From the NCBI RefSeq assembly GCF_001598475.1, contig NZ_BCZA01000003.1, forward strand, positions 1-64,000: DNA of 64,000 bases, written 5' to 3'. How positions within the stretch are numbered: position 1 is the stretch's first letter; each line of letters begins with the position of its first letter. The translations under genes and the position numbers were made by a program. This document shows, one piece after another, positions 28,189 to 37,330 of this stretch. The notes beneath the pieces were generated by a model. That model saw nothing but the letters and a program-made list of their open reading frames with translations. It made no database searches and was not told the origin of the DNA. The stretch comes from Pantoea agglomerans NBRC 102470. GTDB taxonomy: Bacteria > Pseudomonadota > Gammaproteobacteria > Enterobacterales > Enterobacteriaceae.

Positions 28189-28848
28189 ATGGAGTTTGAC
28201 TGGAGCGTCATCTGGCCCGCCATGCCAGCGCTGCTTGAAGGCGCTAAACTGACCTTAATTATCTCAATTATTGGACTGATTGGCGGCCTCTTCATCGGCC
28301 TGGTAGCGGGCTTTGCCCGCGCTTACGGTGGCTGGATCACCAATAACATCGCACTGGTGTTTATCGAAATCATTCGCGGCACCCCTATCGTGGTGCAGGT
28401 GATGTTTATCTATTTTGCTTTGCCGATGGCGTTCCCCGACCTGCGCATTGATCCCTTCAGCGCGGCGGTGGTGACCATCATGATTAACTCCGGCGCTTAC
28501 ATTGCCGAGATTACCCGTGGTGCCGTGCTGTCGATCAACAAGGGCTTCCGCGAAGCCGGACTGGCGCTTGGCCTGTCGAGCCGCGAGACGCTGCGCTACG
28601 TGATTATGCCGCTGGCGCTGCGCCGCATGCTGCCTCCGCTGGGCAACCAGTGGATTGTCAGCATCAAAGATACTTCGCTGTTTATCGTTATTGGTGTGGC
28701 TGAACTGACCCGTCAGGGTCAGGAGATTATTGCCGGTAACTTCCGCGCGCTGGAAATCTGGAGCGCCGTCGCGATTATCTATCTGGTTATTACGCTGGTG
28801 TTGAGCTTTGTGCTGCGCCGCATTGAGAAAAGGGTGAAAATCCTGTGA
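28189..28848 (+). CDS. glnP: Glutamine ABC transporter permease GlnP
   Basis: A 219-aa inner-membrane permease, equal in length to E. coli GlnP, with about five spans. The family motif [21 protein letters not shown] and the EAA loop [33 protein letters not shown], which contacts GlnQ, are present. The stop overlaps the GTG start of glnQ. Confidence 0.95.
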   Translation: MEFDWSVIWPAMPALLEGAKLTLIISIIGLIGGLFIGLVAGFARAYGGWITNNIALVFIEIIRGTPIVVQVMFIYFALPMAFPDLRIDPFSAAVVTIMINSGAYIAEITRGAVLSINKGFREAGLALGLSSRETLRYVIMPLALRRMLPPLGNQWIVSIKDTSLFIVIGVAELTRQGQEIIAGNFRALEIWSAVAIIYLVITLVLSFVLRRIEKRVKIL

Positions 28849-29567
28849 TTGAATTTAAAGATGTCTCCAAACATTTTGGCCAGACCCAGGTGCTGCACAA
28901 TATCGACCTGAAGATTAACCAGGGCGAAGTGGTGGTGATTATCGGCCCATCCGGTTCCGGTAAATCAACCCTGCTGCGCTGTATTAACAAGCTGGAAGAG
29001 ATCACCAGTGGCGAACTGATTGTCGATGGCCTGCGCGTCAATGATCCGAAAGTCGATGACCGCCTGATTCGTCAGGAAGCGGGCATGGTGTTTCAGCAGT
29101 TTCATCTGTTCCCACAGATGAGTGCGCTGGATAACGTCGCCTTTGGTCCTATCCGTGTGCGCGGTGCCAGCAAAGAGGCGGCACGCCAGCTGGCGCGTGA
29201 GTTGCTGGGCAAAGTGGGCCTCGCCGAGCGCGCGCACCACTTTCCGTCTGAGCTTTCCGGCGGTCAGCAGCAGCGCGTGGCGATTGCCCGTGCACTGGCA
29301 GTTAAGCCGAAAATGATGCTGTTTGATGAGCCAACCTCAGCGCTCGACCCGGAACTGCGTCACGAAGTGCTGAAGGTGATGCAGGATCTGGCCGAAGAAG
29401 GCATGACGATGGTGATTGTGACGCACGAAGTGGGCTTCGCACAGAAGGTGGCTTCACGGCTGATCTTTATCGATAAAGGCCGGATTGCGGAAGATGGCGA
29501 TCCCGACAGCCTGATCAGCAACCCACCGAGCGAGCGTCTGCGCGAATTCCTGCAGCACGTCTCCTGA
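28845..29567 (+). CDS. glnQ: Glutamine ABC transporter ATPase GlnQ
   Basis: A 240-aa ATPase that energises GlnHP. Walker A GPSGSGKS is at about residues 34-41, the signature is LSGGQQQR, Walker B is [13 protein letters not shown], and a His switch lies in VTHEVGF. The start is a GTG overlapping the glnP stop (GTGA), giving the [13 protein letters not shown]-terminus of the family. Length and sequence match E. coli GlnQ closely. Confidence 0.95.
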   Translation: MIEFKDVSKHFGQTQVLHNIDLKINQGEVVVIIGPSGSGKSTLLRCINKLEEITSGELIVDGLRVNDPKVDDRLIRQEAGMVFQQFHLFPQMSALDNVAFGPIRVRGASKEAARQLARELLGKVGLAERAHHFPSELSGGQQQRVAIARALAVKPKMMLFDEPTSALDPELRHEVLKVMQDLAEEGMTMVIVTHEVGFAQKVASRLIFIDKGRIAEDGDPDSLISNPPSERLREFLQHVS

Positions 29568-29574
29568 TCAAAAT

Positions 29575-29591
29575 GGGCCGCTAAGCGGCCC
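29575..29591 (+). terminator. Terminator of glnHPQ
   Basis: GGGCCGC-TAA-GCGGCCC, a 7-bp stem seven bases past the glnQ stop; the downstream sequence GTTAAAAC is not a strong T-run. A near copy lies on the other side of the palindromic repeat (29808-29830). Confidence 0.6.
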
Positions 29592-29632
29592 GTTAAAACT
29601 GATGACAATCCAAACCAGGGTAAATCTGGCAG

Positions 29633-29796
29633 CAACGAATAAACCCGAAGCACAGGGAACCCGGTCAGAAGAGGAAAGCGTCCCGCGCCAGGGACGGCGC
29701 GGGCCGAGCGTGTCATGGATGACAGCCTTTGCGTCTTTCCGATCTGACCGGGTTCCCTGTGCCAGCTCGGTCTTACCTCCACCGAGTCGGGCGTTG
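29633..29796. repeat. About 164-bp palindromic intergenic repeat
   Basis: A nested dyad. Outer arms CAACG...CCCGA (29633-29648) face TCGGGCGTTG (29787-29796). The main arms are a 20-bp perfect inverted repeat at 29650-29669 and 29743-29762 (GCACAGGGAACCCGG.. / ..CCGGGTTCCCTGTGC). Two smaller hairpins lie inside: CCCGCGCC/GGCGCGGG (29682-29703) and GTCAT-GG-ATGAC (29712-29723). A second copy is cut by the left window edge (1-47). It has no coding content. It fits a non-autonomous mobile or structural repeat, and I recall similar elements in Erwiniaceae, without a name. Confidence 0.75.
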
Positions 29797-29807
29797 TCAA
29801 CAATCAA

Positions 29808-29830
29808 AACGGGCCGCATCGCGGCCCGTT
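29808..29830. terminator. Bidirectional terminator between the repeat and rlmF
   Basis: AACGGGCCGC-ATC-GCGGCCCGTT, a 10-bp stem with TTTTGATTG after it on the minus strand and CTATTTT on the plus strand. It should end rlmF transcription. Confidence 0.75.
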
Positions 29831-29881
29831 CTATTTTACTCTTCGCCCACAGATACACCTGTTACCATGTAAAGCGACACC

Positions 29882-30814
29882 TCAGTTCCCCAGGCGACTC
29901 AGCAGTTTAGTGCGCTGGGCGGCAGGCATAAAACTCCACGCCAGGAAGCGACTCTGCTTCTGACCCTGCGCCATATTAACCACCCGCATCTCCGCCACGT
30001 CGAGCGCCTGCAGCTGTTTTTCCAGCGCCGGTAAGTTCTCTTTGCGCGACACCAGCGAGGTAAACCAGCCGATCTGACGACTAAACGCCACGCTCTCGGC
30101 GATCATCTTGCCGATAAAGCCCTTTTCGCCACCGGGATACCATAATTCATTGTGCTGGCCGCCAAAATTGAGCGGCGCACTCTTATCCAGTCCGAGATTG
30201 CGGACCTTACGCTGCGATCCTGATACCGCTTCTTCCGCCGACGCGTGGAACGGCGGATTACACATCACTGCACTGAAAAATTCAGTTTTACTGACCACAC
30301 CTGCCAGCACTGCATCGCTGTTTTTCTGACGACGCAGACGGATCTGGCGCGTCAGGCGCGGATTGGCCGCAACAATGCGGTTAGCGGCTTTGATGGCGGC
30401 TTCATCGACTTCGGTGCCGGTAAAGCGCCAGCCATATTCTGCCGCGCCAATCAGCGGATAGATGCAGTTTGCACCGCAGCCGACATCCAGAACGTCCGCC
30501 GTCGGGATCACGCCGTTGTTATCCAGCGCCAGCAGATCGGCAAGGTAGTGCAGATAATCGGCGCGTCCCGGCACGGGCGGGCAGAGTGAGCCGGGAGCCA
30601 GCTGCCAGTCGATGTCGTAAAATAGTTTGATCAGCGCCTGGTTCAGCAGCATCACCGCCTCCGGGTCCGCGAAATCCACGGACTGCACGCCATAACCATT
30701 GGGCCGGACTTTGGCTTTCAGCGGCGGATGGGCAGCGGTTAACGCGGCAAAATCGTATTCGCCCTGATGGCGATTGCGGGCGTGGAAAGGCGACGTGCTG
30801 GCTGACTTTTTCAT
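29882..30814 (-). CDS. rlmF: 23S rRNA (adenine1618-N6)-methyltransferase RlmF
   Basis: A 310-aa SAM-dependent methyltransferase (E. coli RlmF/YbiN, 308 aa) that modifies A1618 of 23S rRNA. The SAM-binding motif I is DVLDVGCGANCIYPLIG, and the catalytic NPPF motif typical of N6-adenine methyltransferases is in VMCNPPFHASAEEA. A basic N-terminus (MKKSASTSPFHARNRHQG) suits RNA binding. I took the ATG at 30814; a TTG four codons upstream would be less usual. It lies beside glnQ as in E. coli. Confidence 0.93.
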   Translation of the reverse strand: MKKSASTSPFHARNRHQGEYDFAALTAAHPPLKAKVRPNGYGVQSVDFADPEAVMLLNQALIKLFYDIDWQLAPGSLCPPVPGRADYLHYLADLLALDNNGVIPTADVLDVGCGANCIYPLIGAAEYGWRFTGTEVDEAAIKAANRIVAANPRLTRQIRLRRQKNSDAVLAGVVSKTEFFSAVMCNPPFHASAEEAVSGSQRKVRNLGLDKSAPLNFGGQHNELWYPGGEKGFIGKMIAESVAFSRQIGWFTSLVSRKENLPALEKQLQALDVAEMRVVNMAQGQKQSRFLAWSFMPAAQRTKLLSRLGN

Positions 30815-30955
30815 ACGTTCTCTCAATTATTCAGGCGCGCGTACAATACGCTGTAGGCGGCGGAAAATAAACCCGCACCATCCGCTTACCTCTTTCCGAT
30901 TCCGTCGGGCGATGCTGTCGGGCTAAGATAAATAAAATTCCCTGCTGGAGAAGTT

Positions 30956-31588
30956 ATGACCCGGAAACGCTATTCCTATCAACCCCGTGCTGGTCACGGT
31001 CTGCCGCACGATCCGCTGAACGCCATTATCGGGCCGCGCCCGATCGGCTGGATTAGCTCAGTGAGCAGCAGCGGCCAGCACAATCTGGCACCTTACAGCT
31101 TCTTTAACTGTTTCAACTATCATCCACCGATTATCGGTTTCGCCAGCAGTGGCTGGAAAGACAGCGTGAGAAATATTGCTGAGACCAAAGAGTTTGTCTG
31201 GAACCTGGCGACCCGTCCGCTGGCGGAAGCGATGAACGAAAGTTCCGCCTCGCTGCCTGCCGATCAGGATGAGTTCGCCTTTGCCGGTTTAACGCCGCTG
31301 GCGGCTTCACAGGTCAGCGCCAGTCTGGTGGCAGAGAGCCCGGTCAACTTCGAGTGCCGCCTGACGCAACTGATTCAGCTGCAGGATGCCAGCGGCAATC
31401 TGATCGACAGCTGGCTGGTGCTGGGTGAAGCGGTGGCGATTCACATCGATGAATCGCTGCTGGAAGAGGGCATTTATCAGACCGCTAAAGCCGAGCCGAT
31501 TCTGCGCGCGGGCGGCCCCAGCGCCTATTACGGCATCAGCGAAGCGCAACGTTTTGATTTAGTCCGTCCGGACGCGCGCCGCAGGTAA
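30956..31588 (+). CDS. Flavin reductase-like domain protein
   Basis: A 210-aa FMN-binding split-barrel protein of the flavin-reductase-like (DIM6/NTAB) family. Typical features are PRPIGWISSVSSSGQHNLAPYSFFNCFNYHPPIIGFAS, which binds FMN phosphate and ribityl, and NLATRPLAEAMN. Family members reduce flavin with NAD(P)H or bind FMN for partner oxygenases; no partner is encoded next to it. The start has GGAGAAGTT upstream. It stands alone and converges with the HAL-like gene, three bases apart. Confidence 0.8.
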   Translation: MTRKRYSYQPRAGHGLPHDPLNAIIGPRPIGWISSVSSSGQHNLAPYSFFNCFNYHPPIIGFASSGWKDSVRNIAETKEFVWNLATRPLAEAMNESSASLPADQDEFAFAGLTPLAASQVSASLVAESPVNFECRLTQLIQLQDASGNLIDSWLVLGEAVAIHIDESLLEEGIYQTAKAEPILRAGGPSAYYGISEAQRFDLVRPDARRR

Positions 31589-31591
31589 TCC

Positions 31592-33109
31592 TCACCCCAC
31601 AAGCGCATCGGCCCGGTGCGCTTTAATCTGAGCTACCGCGCGGGCGATGTCGGGTGCCAGCCAGCGATCCTGCTGCCAGCGCTCAACAACCTGCCGCAAA
31701 TGCTGCCAGGCGCGCCGCGTGCCTGCTGCCAGCTGTGATTCACCGTGAAACTCCAGCGCCTGCGCCGCCAGCAGATACTCAATCGCGATAATGTGATCAA
31801 CATTGCTGACCAGTTTCAGCAGCTTCAGCGCCGAGCCGGTGCCGAGGCTCAGATGATCCTCCTGTAATCCTGAAGTGACATAGTTATCAAGCACCGCAGG
31901 CTGCGCCAGCTGACGGTTCTCCGCGCAGAGTGATGCCGCCACGTACTGCGCAATCATCATGCCGGAATTGACGCCCGGCTCGGCGACCAGAAATGGCGGC
32001 AGGCCGCTGACCAGCGGATTCACCAGCCGATCAAGCCGTCGCTCGGCGATGCTGCCCAGCTCCGCCATCGCAATCGCCAGCAGGTCGCAGGCCATTGCCA
32101 CCGACTCGCCATGCGGATTGGACTGTGACACCACGCGCCAGGCCTGCGGCGTCCCAAGCACCAGCGGATTGTCGGTACAGGCGTTGAGTTCGGTCTCCAC
32201 CTGACGGACAGCATGACTAAACTGATCGCGGCAGGCGCCGTGCACCTGCGGCATCGAGCGCAGACTGAGTGCATCCTGAGTCCGGATGCCAACGCTGGCT
32301 TTCAGCAGCGGGCTGTCACTCAGCAACTGGCGCAGTCGTTCGCCGCTGCGCTGAATCCCCGGGCTGGCCTTCAGCGCCAGTACCTCAGGGTCAAACGCCA
32401 CCAGCTGACCGCGCAGCGCTTCAAAGCTCATCGCACCGGTGACGTCTGCCCAGTCCAGCAACCGTTCGGCATCGTCCAGCGCCAGACAGGCTAAGCCGGT
32501 CATGCAGGGCGTGCCGTTGACCAGGCTCAGCCCCTCTTTGGCGCCAGGCCGGTAAGCGGCTAATCCCGCCTGGGTTAGCGCCTGCTGCGCGGGCATGATT
32601 TCACCCTGCCACTCCACCTCGCCGATGCCAATCAGCGCCAGGCCGATATGCGCCATGTGGGTCAGATATCCCACCGATCCCTGCGACGGTACCTGTGGCG
32701 TAATCTGCAGGTTTAGCAAAGCCAGGAGATGTTGCACCAGCGCCACTGAAACACCCGATTTGCCGTGGCTGTAGTTCGCAATCGCAGCGCACAGAATGGC
32801 GCGGACCTCGGGTTTTGCCAGCACCGGCCCGACGCCACAGGCATGACTCAGCAGGGTATTGCGCGACAGCTGGCTCAGTTCATCTTCAGACAGGGTGATG
32901 TTGCACAACGCCCCCAGCCCGGTATTGATGCCGTAAGCCACCTGCCCCGCCGCCACGATATTACCGACGATTTCACGGCTCTGCGCAATTCGCTGCCAGG
33001 CACTGTCGCTCAGCGTCAGGGTGGCGCCGTGCCGGGCGACCTGCACCAGCGCCTGCCATTTCAGCGGGCCATCGCCCCAGACCAGCGTCTGACGTATTAC
33101 GTCGCTCAT
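31592..33109 (-). CDS. Histidine ammonia-lyase-like protein lacking the MIO triad
   Basis: A 505-aa member of the HAL/PAL superfamily, coupled by an ATGA overlap to the ABC ATPase gene upstream. Family landmarks remain: YGINTG (Tyr59), LLSHACG (His89), VNGTP (Asn198), [13 protein letters not shown] (Arg284), and QEDHLS. The essential motif is absent. Canonical HutH at 41586 reads [14 protein letters not shown]; this protein reads [11 protein letters not shown], so Ala-Ser-Gly, the precursor of the MIO electrophile, is deleted and replaced by Tyr148. The active-site Tyr of the PYSIRC motif is Leu281. It should not deaminate histidine by the known mechanism. A histidine-binding, regulatory or hetero-oligomeric role is inference. 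Pseudomonad hut loci, as I recall, also carry a HAL-like gene beside an ABC transporter. Confidence 0.88.
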   Translation of the reverse strand: MSDVIRQTLVWGDGPLKWQALVQVARHGATLTLSDSAWQRIAQSREIVGNIVAAGQVAYGINTGLGALCNITLSEDELSQLSRNTLLSHACGVGPVLAKPEVRAILCAAIANYSHGKSGVSVALVQHLLALLNLQITPQVPSQGSVGYLTHMAHIGLALIGIGEVEWQGEIMPAQQALTQAGLAAYRPGAKEGLSLVNGTPCMTGLACLALDDAERLLDWADVTGAMSFEALRGQLVAFDPEVLALKASPGIQRSGERLRQLLSDSPLLKASVGIRTQDALSLRSMPQVHGACRDQFSHAVRQVETELNACTDNPLVLGTPQAWRVVSQSNPHGESVAMACDLLAIAMAELGSIAERRLDRLVNPLVSGLPPFLVAEPGVNSGMMIAQYVAASLCAENRQLAQPAVLDNYVTSGLQEDHLSLGTGSALKLLKLVSNVDHIIAIEYLLAAQALEFHGESQLAAGTRRAWQHLRQVVERWQQDRWLAPDIARAVAQIKAHRADALVG

Positions 33110-33900
33110 ACCACCGGCTCCACCTGATGATGACTGGAGATAAACTGCTTAAAGCGCGCCGATCCCGCCTCGCCAAACATCGCCTCTGGCGTGCCCTGAC
33201 AATCAATAGTGCCCTGATGCATAAACACCACCCGGTTAGAGACGTTGCGGGCAAAACCCATCTCATGGGTCACCACCAGCATGGTGCGGCCCTCTTCCGC
33301 CAGGCTGCGCATGACCTTCAGCACCTCGCCTACCAGTTCCGGATCGAGTGCCGAAGTTGGCTCATCAAACAGCATCACCTCCGGGTCCATTGCCAGCGCC
33401 CGGGCGATCGCCACCCGCTGCTGCTGACCGCCTGAAAGCTGGGCGGGATAGAAATCTTTGCGATTCAGCAGACCGACCCGATCCAGCAGCTGTTCCGCCT
33501 GGGCAATACAGGCTTTTTTATCGCGCTTGAGGACGTAGTGCGGCCCTTCAATGACATTTTGCAGCACCGTCAGGTGCGACCAGAGGTTAAAGCTCTGAAA
33601 CACCATACCGAGCCGGGAGCGCAGCCGCTCAATCTGACGCGGATTAGCCGCCAGCTGGTGTCCCCGGGCATGGCGCTTCATCTCAATGGTTTCACCGCCC
33701 ACGCTGACCACGCCCGCGTCAGGCGTCTCAAGCAGATTAATGCAGCGCAGCAGCGTACTTTTGCCCGAGCCGCTGGCACCGAGTATTGAGATAACATCGC
33801 CCTGGTGCGCCTGCAGCGAGATGCCTTTCAGCACCTCCATGGCGCCAAAGGATTTATGGATATCGCTGGCCGACAGCGTGACGGGTGGCAGTTCAGACAT
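33106..33900 (-). CDS. Polar amino-acid ABC transporter ATPase (HisP-like, hut-linked)
   Basis: A 264-aa ATPase of the HisP/GlnQ group: Walker A GASGSGKS at about 40-47, an inserted loop ([20 protein letters not shown]) typical of HisP, signature LSGGQQQR, Walker [14 protein letters not shown] and switch His in VTHEMGF. GGAGG precedes the start. It is the fourth gene of a minus-strand operon (binding protein, two permeases, ATPase, HAL-like protein), whose promoter has sigma-54 and HutC sites; histidine or urocanate uptake is therefore the likely task. Confidence 0.88.
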   Translation of the reverse strand: MSELPPVTLSASDIHKSFGAMEVLKGISLQAHQGDVISILGASGSGKSTLLRCINLLETPDAGVVSVGGETIEMKRHARGHQLAANPRQIERLRSRLGMVFQSFNLWSHLTVLQNVIEGPHYVLKRDKKACIAQAEQLLDRVGLLNRKDFYPAQLSGGQQQRVAIARALAMDPEVMLFDEPTSALDPELVGEVLKVMRSLAEEGRTMLVVTHEMGFARNVSNRVVFMHQGTIDCQGTPEAMFGEAGSARFKQFISSHHQVEPVV

Positions 33901-33902
33901 GT

Positions 33903-34634
33903 TTATTTTCCTCCAGGAATCGGCTTAGCGGCCGGTAACGGCTTTTTTTCCGGTTTATGAACCGGCGTCAGGCGCCGCTCCAGCAGGGCATAGAGTTGCA
34001 CAATGATGAAGTTGAGGATCAGGTAGATTGCCGCCGCACAGAGAAACACCTCCATGGTGCGGTAAGTACGCTGAATAATCTGCTGCGCCACCCCGGTGAC
34101 ATCCCAGACCGTGACCAGACTGGCCAGCGCGGTCGACTTCACCAGCAGAATCGCCTCGGTGGAGTAAGCGGGCAGCGCATAACGCAGCATCACCGGCGCG
34201 ATAATGCGCCGCAGCAGCAGCCCGCGTGACATGCCGCACGCCATCCCCGCCTCCACCTGACCGGGCGGCACAGCCAGCAGCGCGCCGCGCAGGATCTCCG
34301 CGGTGTAGGCGGCGGTGCAGAGCGACAGTGCCAGCACCGCACAGGTAAAGGGCTCACGCAGAAACGGCCAGAAGAGACTGTGCCGGATCACACCAAACTG
34401 CCCCAGACCGTAGTAGATCAGGAACAGCTGGATCATCAGCGGCGAGCCGCGAAACACCAGAATGTAGCCACGGGCAAAAGCACTCAGCAGACGCCAGCGG
34501 CTCATGCGCAGCGCCAGAATACCCACCGCCAGCACGCCACCGCACAGAAAGGCGCTGATAAACAGGCCCAGCGTAACCGGCAACGCGGCGCTGAGTTTCA
34601 GGAAGGTGTCAGTGAGGAACGCGAAATCGATCAT
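33903..34634 (-). CDS. Polar amino-acid ABC transporter permease (HisM-like, hut-linked)
   Basis: A 243-aa inner-membrane permease of the HisMQ family with about five spans. It has [23 protein letters not shown] and the EAA loop [29 protein letters not shown]. The C-terminal tail is long, Lys/Pro-rich and cytoplasmic ([17 protein letters not shown]), which is unusual but not unique. AAGGAG precedes the start. It pairs with the permease encoded at 34643-35362. Confidence 0.88.
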   Translation of the reverse strand: MIDFAFLTDTFLKLSAALPVTLGLFISAFLCGGVLAVGILALRMSRWRLLSAFARGYILVFRGSPLMIQLFLIYYGLGQFGVIRHSLFWPFLREPFTCAVLALSLCTAAYTAEILRGALLAVPPGQVEAGMACGMSRGLLLRRIIAPVMLRYALPAYSTEAILLVKSTALASLVTVWDVTGVAQQIIQRTYRTMEVFLCAAAIYLILNFIIVQLYALLERRLTPVHKPEKKPLPAAKPIPGGK

Positions 34635-34642
34635 AAGTCTCC

Positions 34643-35362
34643 TTAATGCTGTGCAGCGGTGCGGCTTTGCCAGGCGCGACCAAGACGGGATTCAGCCCGC
34701 AGAAAGGCGCGGTTCGACAGCAGCGTCAGCAGCAGATAACAGGCACCGCCCACCAGGTAAAAGGAGAAGTAATCACGGGTGGAGCCGGCCGCAATCTGGC
34801 TGGCCCGCATCAGCTCGACAATGCCGGTCACTGACACCAGCGCCGAGTCTTTCAGGCTCATCTGCCAGACGTTTGACAGGCCGGGCAGCGCATAGCGCGC
34901 CACCTGCGGCAGCAGGATGCGTTGCCGGATGCGCCAGCGCGGCATACCAATAGCGACAGCGGCTTCGATCTCCCCTTTCGCCAGGGCCAGCCGTGCGGCA
35001 CGATAGACTTCCGCCTGGTAAGAGCCGGAAATAAGCCCGATGGCCAGCGCCCCGATCAGGAACGGCGGCGCTTCGATAAACCCGTCCGCGCCAAACAGTT
35101 GTCCGATCTGCGTGATCAATCCCGATCCGCCGAAGTAGAACAGGTAGATCACCAGCAGCTCAGGAATGCCACGAAAGATCACCGAGTAGCCTTCCCCTGC
35201 CCAGCGCACCGCGCGGTGCGGGGATAACTTTGCAGCGGCAACGCCCGATCCCACTACCGCACCGACCAGCAGCGCGGCAAATGAGAGCAGCAACGTCGTC
35301 AGCGTGGCACTCAGAATCAACCGTCCCCAGCCCTCCGGGCCAAAACTCAGCAGGCTTATCAT
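34643..35362 (-). CDS. Polar amino-acid ABC transporter permease (HisQ-like, hut-linked)
   Basis: A 239-aa inner-membrane permease of the HisMQ family, about five spans. The signature segment is YSVIFRGIPELLVIYLFYFGG, and the EAA loop is IEAAVAIGMPRWRIRQRILLPQVARYALPGLSN. The start has GAGG eight bases upstream. It is the second gene of the operon, between the binding protein and the HisM-like partner. Confidence 0.88.
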   Translation of the reverse strand: MISLLSFGPEGWGRLILSATLTTLLLSFAALLVGAVVGSGVAAAKLSPHRAVRWAGEGYSVIFRGIPELLVIYLFYFGGSGLITQIGQLFGADGFIEAPPFLIGALAIGLISGSYQAEVYRAARLALAKGEIEAAVAIGMPRWRIRQRILLPQVARYALPGLSNVWQMSLKDSALVSVTGIVELMRASQIAAGSTRDYFSFYLVGGACYLLLTLLSNRAFLRAESRLGRAWQSRTAAQH

Positions 35363-35374
35363 CAGTTACCTCAC

Positions 35375-36223
35375 TCAGGGTGTGACGTCAGTTTTGAACC
35401 ACTTCTCGCTCAGCTTTTTCACTGTGCCATCGGCCAGCGCGGCTTTGATCGCCTGATCCAGCCGGGCTTTCAGATCGTTGTCTGCCATGCGCACGCCCAT
35501 CGCCTCGCCCTCACCCCAGATTGGGCCACCCAGCTGCGGACCGCTAAAGCTGAGGTTACGGTTATCCGGTCGCGCCAGCATCGACTGCGCAAAGGTCACA
35601 TCGTCAAACACCGCGTCAATACGCCCCGCCTGCAAATCGAGGATCGCATCGGCTGAGCTGGTGTATTCCCGGACATCCGCCACCTCTTTGAAGTACTTGT
35701 CGATAAACGGCGTGTAGACGGTGCCGGAGGCGATACCGATGGTTTTGCCCTTCAGCGCCGCTTTCAGGGGTGCGATGGCAGGCTCCACGGTTTTCTCATC
35801 GTCGGTGAGTTTGATGATCTTACTGTCGGCAGGCAGCAACGACCCTTTCATCGTGATGAAGGTGGCGGGCGTAGAGGCGTAGGGCACGGTGAAATTGATC
35901 ACTTTCTTGCGCTCGGGGGTGATCACAATTGCATCCATGATCACGTCATATTTTCCGGCATTCAGACCGGCGATCATTCCATCCCAGTTCTGCACAACCA
36001 GCTTGCACTGTATTGCCATACGCTGGCAGAGATCGGCCATCAGCTCCGGTTCAAAACCGCCCAGCTTGCCGCCTGGCAGGGTGAGGTTCCAGGGTTCATA
36101 ACTGCCTTCGGTGGCAATGGTGATCGACTTCCACTCTTTGGCCTGGGCGCTGACGCCACAGAGCAGCAGGCTGGAAACCAGCGTAGTGAAACATAAACGA
36201 CGAAGAGTCAGAGGGTGCGTCAT
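35375..36223 (-). CDS. Periplasmic amino-acid-binding protein (hut-linked)
   Basis: A 282-aa family-3 solute-binding protein. The signal peptide is about residues 1-28. The mature protein has ITIATEGSYEPWNL, GFEPELMADLCQRM and IGIASGTVYTPFIDKYF, which are HisJ/ArtJ-like lobes with the acidic and aromatic ligand contacts. AGGAG lies before the start. It is the first gene of the transporter operon. Histidine or a related imidazole is the inferred ligand because its promoter shares HutC and sigma-54 sites with hutHU. Confidence 0.87.
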   Translation of the reverse strand: MTHPLTLRRLCFTTLVSSLLLCGVSAQAKEWKSITIATEGSYEPWNLTLPGGKLGGFEPELMADLCQRMAIQCKLVVQNWDGMIAGLNAGKYDVIMDAIVITPERKKVINFTVPYASTPATFITMKGSLLPADSKIIKLTDDEKTVEPAIAPLKAALKGKTIGIASGTVYTPFIDKYFKEVADVREYTSSADAILDLQAGRIDAVFDDVTFAQSMLARPDNRNLSFSGPQLGGPIWGEGEAMGVRMADNDLKARLDQAIKAALADGTVKKLSEKWFKTDVTP

Positions 36224-36298
36224 ACGGTTCTCCTGAAAGTAGCGGCCTGGTGATCGCCCTGACGAGATTTAACATAAATTTCACAGGATGATATGTCA

Positions 36299-36308
36299 TG
36301 TATATACA
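36299..36308. promoter_or_regulatory. Candidate HutC operator in the hut transporter leader
   Basis: TGTATATACA, a perfect 10-bp palindrome about 75 bases upstream of the binding-protein start codon, of the same form as the other hut palindromes in this window. Confidence 0.6.
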
Positions 36309-36392
36309 AGTTAACGCAGCGCAGTTCATTGCCGGCTTTATCGTTTTGTGAGCCAGACAGAATTTATTAAGCAGATGGTGGCGCTGCTGCAC

Positions 36393-36404
36393 TTGTACAT
36401 ACAA
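36393..36404. promoter_or_regulatory. Candidate HutC operator at the hut transporter start site
   Basis: TTGTACATACAA contains the dyad TGTA-CA-TACA. It covers the position where transcription from the sigma-54 promoter at 36408-36423 should begin (near 36397), so a bound repressor would block initiation. Confidence 0.65.
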
Positions 36405-36407
36405 CCA

Positions 36408-36423
36408 AGCAAAGGTTATGCCA
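36408..36423 (-). promoter_or_regulatory. Sigma-54 promoter of the hut transporter operon
   Basis: Read on the minus strand, TGGCAT-AACCT-TTGCT matches the -24/-12 consensus at every key base. The spacing between GG and GC is correct. It faces the binding-protein gene 185 bases away. Confidence 0.75.
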
Positions 36424-36501
36424 GCTCTGCAGAGGTGGAAAAAAGCGGCGGGTGTCTGGGAGCAGGCAGGCGACCTGCCCGCCGCTGCACTTAATCAGGG
36501 C

Positions 36502-36528
36502 AGCGATGCACCGGAGTGGCGCATCGCT
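36502..36528 (-). terminator. Hairpin after hutG
   Basis: AGCGATGC and GCATCGCT form an 8-bp stem just past the hutG stop. A second small stem, GGCAGG-CGA-CCTGCC, lies at 36464-36478. No strong T-run follows, so termination is probable rather than certain. Confidence 0.5.
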
Positions 36529-36538
36529 CTGGTGAGTT

Positions 36539-37330
36539 TTATTGCGGTTTAGCCTGCGCCAGCATGGCGTGGATCAGTGCCTTCAGCACGTTCTGCAACC
36601 GGGCGGCACGCGCCTGCTGCCAGGCGTAAGGTGGGGTTTCATCCATGTAGTTGAGCTGCGCCAGCTCCAGCTGGACCGCCTCAATCTGCTGCTGCGGCTG
36701 ACCGTAGGCACGGGTAATGTAACCGCCTTTAAAGCGCCCGTTAATCACCCAGCTGTAGTCGTTCTGCGCCGCGCACACGGCCTCCAGCGCCGCACTCATT
36801 GCAGGCGTGCAGCTTGCGCCGTCGTTGGTGCCGATGTTGATATCGGGCAGACGGCCGTCAAACAGGCGGGGAATTTCACTGGCGATAGAGTGGGCGTCAA
36901 ACAGCAGCGCATAGCCATGCTGCGCTTTGAGCCGCGCCAGCTCCTGTTGAATCTGCTGATGATAGGGCTGCCAGATCTGATCGATGTAGCCCTGACGCGC
37001 CGTGTCGTCGGGTGTTTTGCCTGGTGCAAAGGTCGGTGTACCGTCGAACAGGGTTTCCGGGAACAGGCCGGTGGTGGCGCTGGTGTAGAGCGGCTGGTTA
37101 TCGGGCGGGCGATTGAGATCGACCACAAAGCGGGAGTAGCGGCCGATTAACACGCTGGCCCCGAGATCACGCACAAAATCATACAGCAGGGGAATATGCC
37201 AGTCGGTGTCGGGTAAGCCGCGCGCGGCCTCACTCAGTCCGGCTTCCACGTCGGGCGTCAGCTCGGTACCGGCGTGGGGAATGCTGACCAGCAGCGGCAG
37301 ACTGCCCTGGGTAAAATGGAAAGGGTTCAT
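36539..37330 (-). CDS. hutG: N-formylglutamate deformylase HutG
   Basis: A 263-aa cytoplasmic metal-dependent amidohydrolase that splits N-formylglutamate into glutamate and formate, the last step of the five-step histidine pathway. Conserved features include [22 protein letters not shown] and [16 protein letters not shown], which carry the metal-binding His/Asp/Glu residues. The ATG overlaps the hutI stop (ATGA). It belongs with HutF (38626) rather than with the arginase-type formiminoglutamase used by enteric four-step hut loci. Confidence 0.9.
   Translation of the reverse strand: MNPFHFTQGSLPLLVSIPHAGTELTPDVEAGLSEAARGLPDTDWHIPLLYDFVRDLGASVLIGRYSRFVVDLNRPPDNQPLYTSATTGLFPETLFDGTPTFAPGKTPDDTARQGYIDQIWQPYHQQIQQELARLKAQHGYALLFDAHSIASEIPRLFDGRLPDINIGTNDGASCTPAMSAALEAVCAAQNDYSWVINGRFKGGYITRAYGQPQQQIEAVQLELAQLNYMDETPPYAWQQARAARLQNVLKALIHAMLAQAKPQ

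Noticed and set aside
29633..29796. The palindromic repeat as an ERIC sequence
   Set aside because: It lacks the ERIC core motifs I know (the regions matched by the usual ERIC primers).
33106..36223. The hut-linked ABC transporter as a duplicate of glnHPQ
   Set aside because: It has two permeases and a HisP-type ATPase with the HisP insertion, and its binding protein differs clearly from GlnH; it is a HisJQMP-type system.
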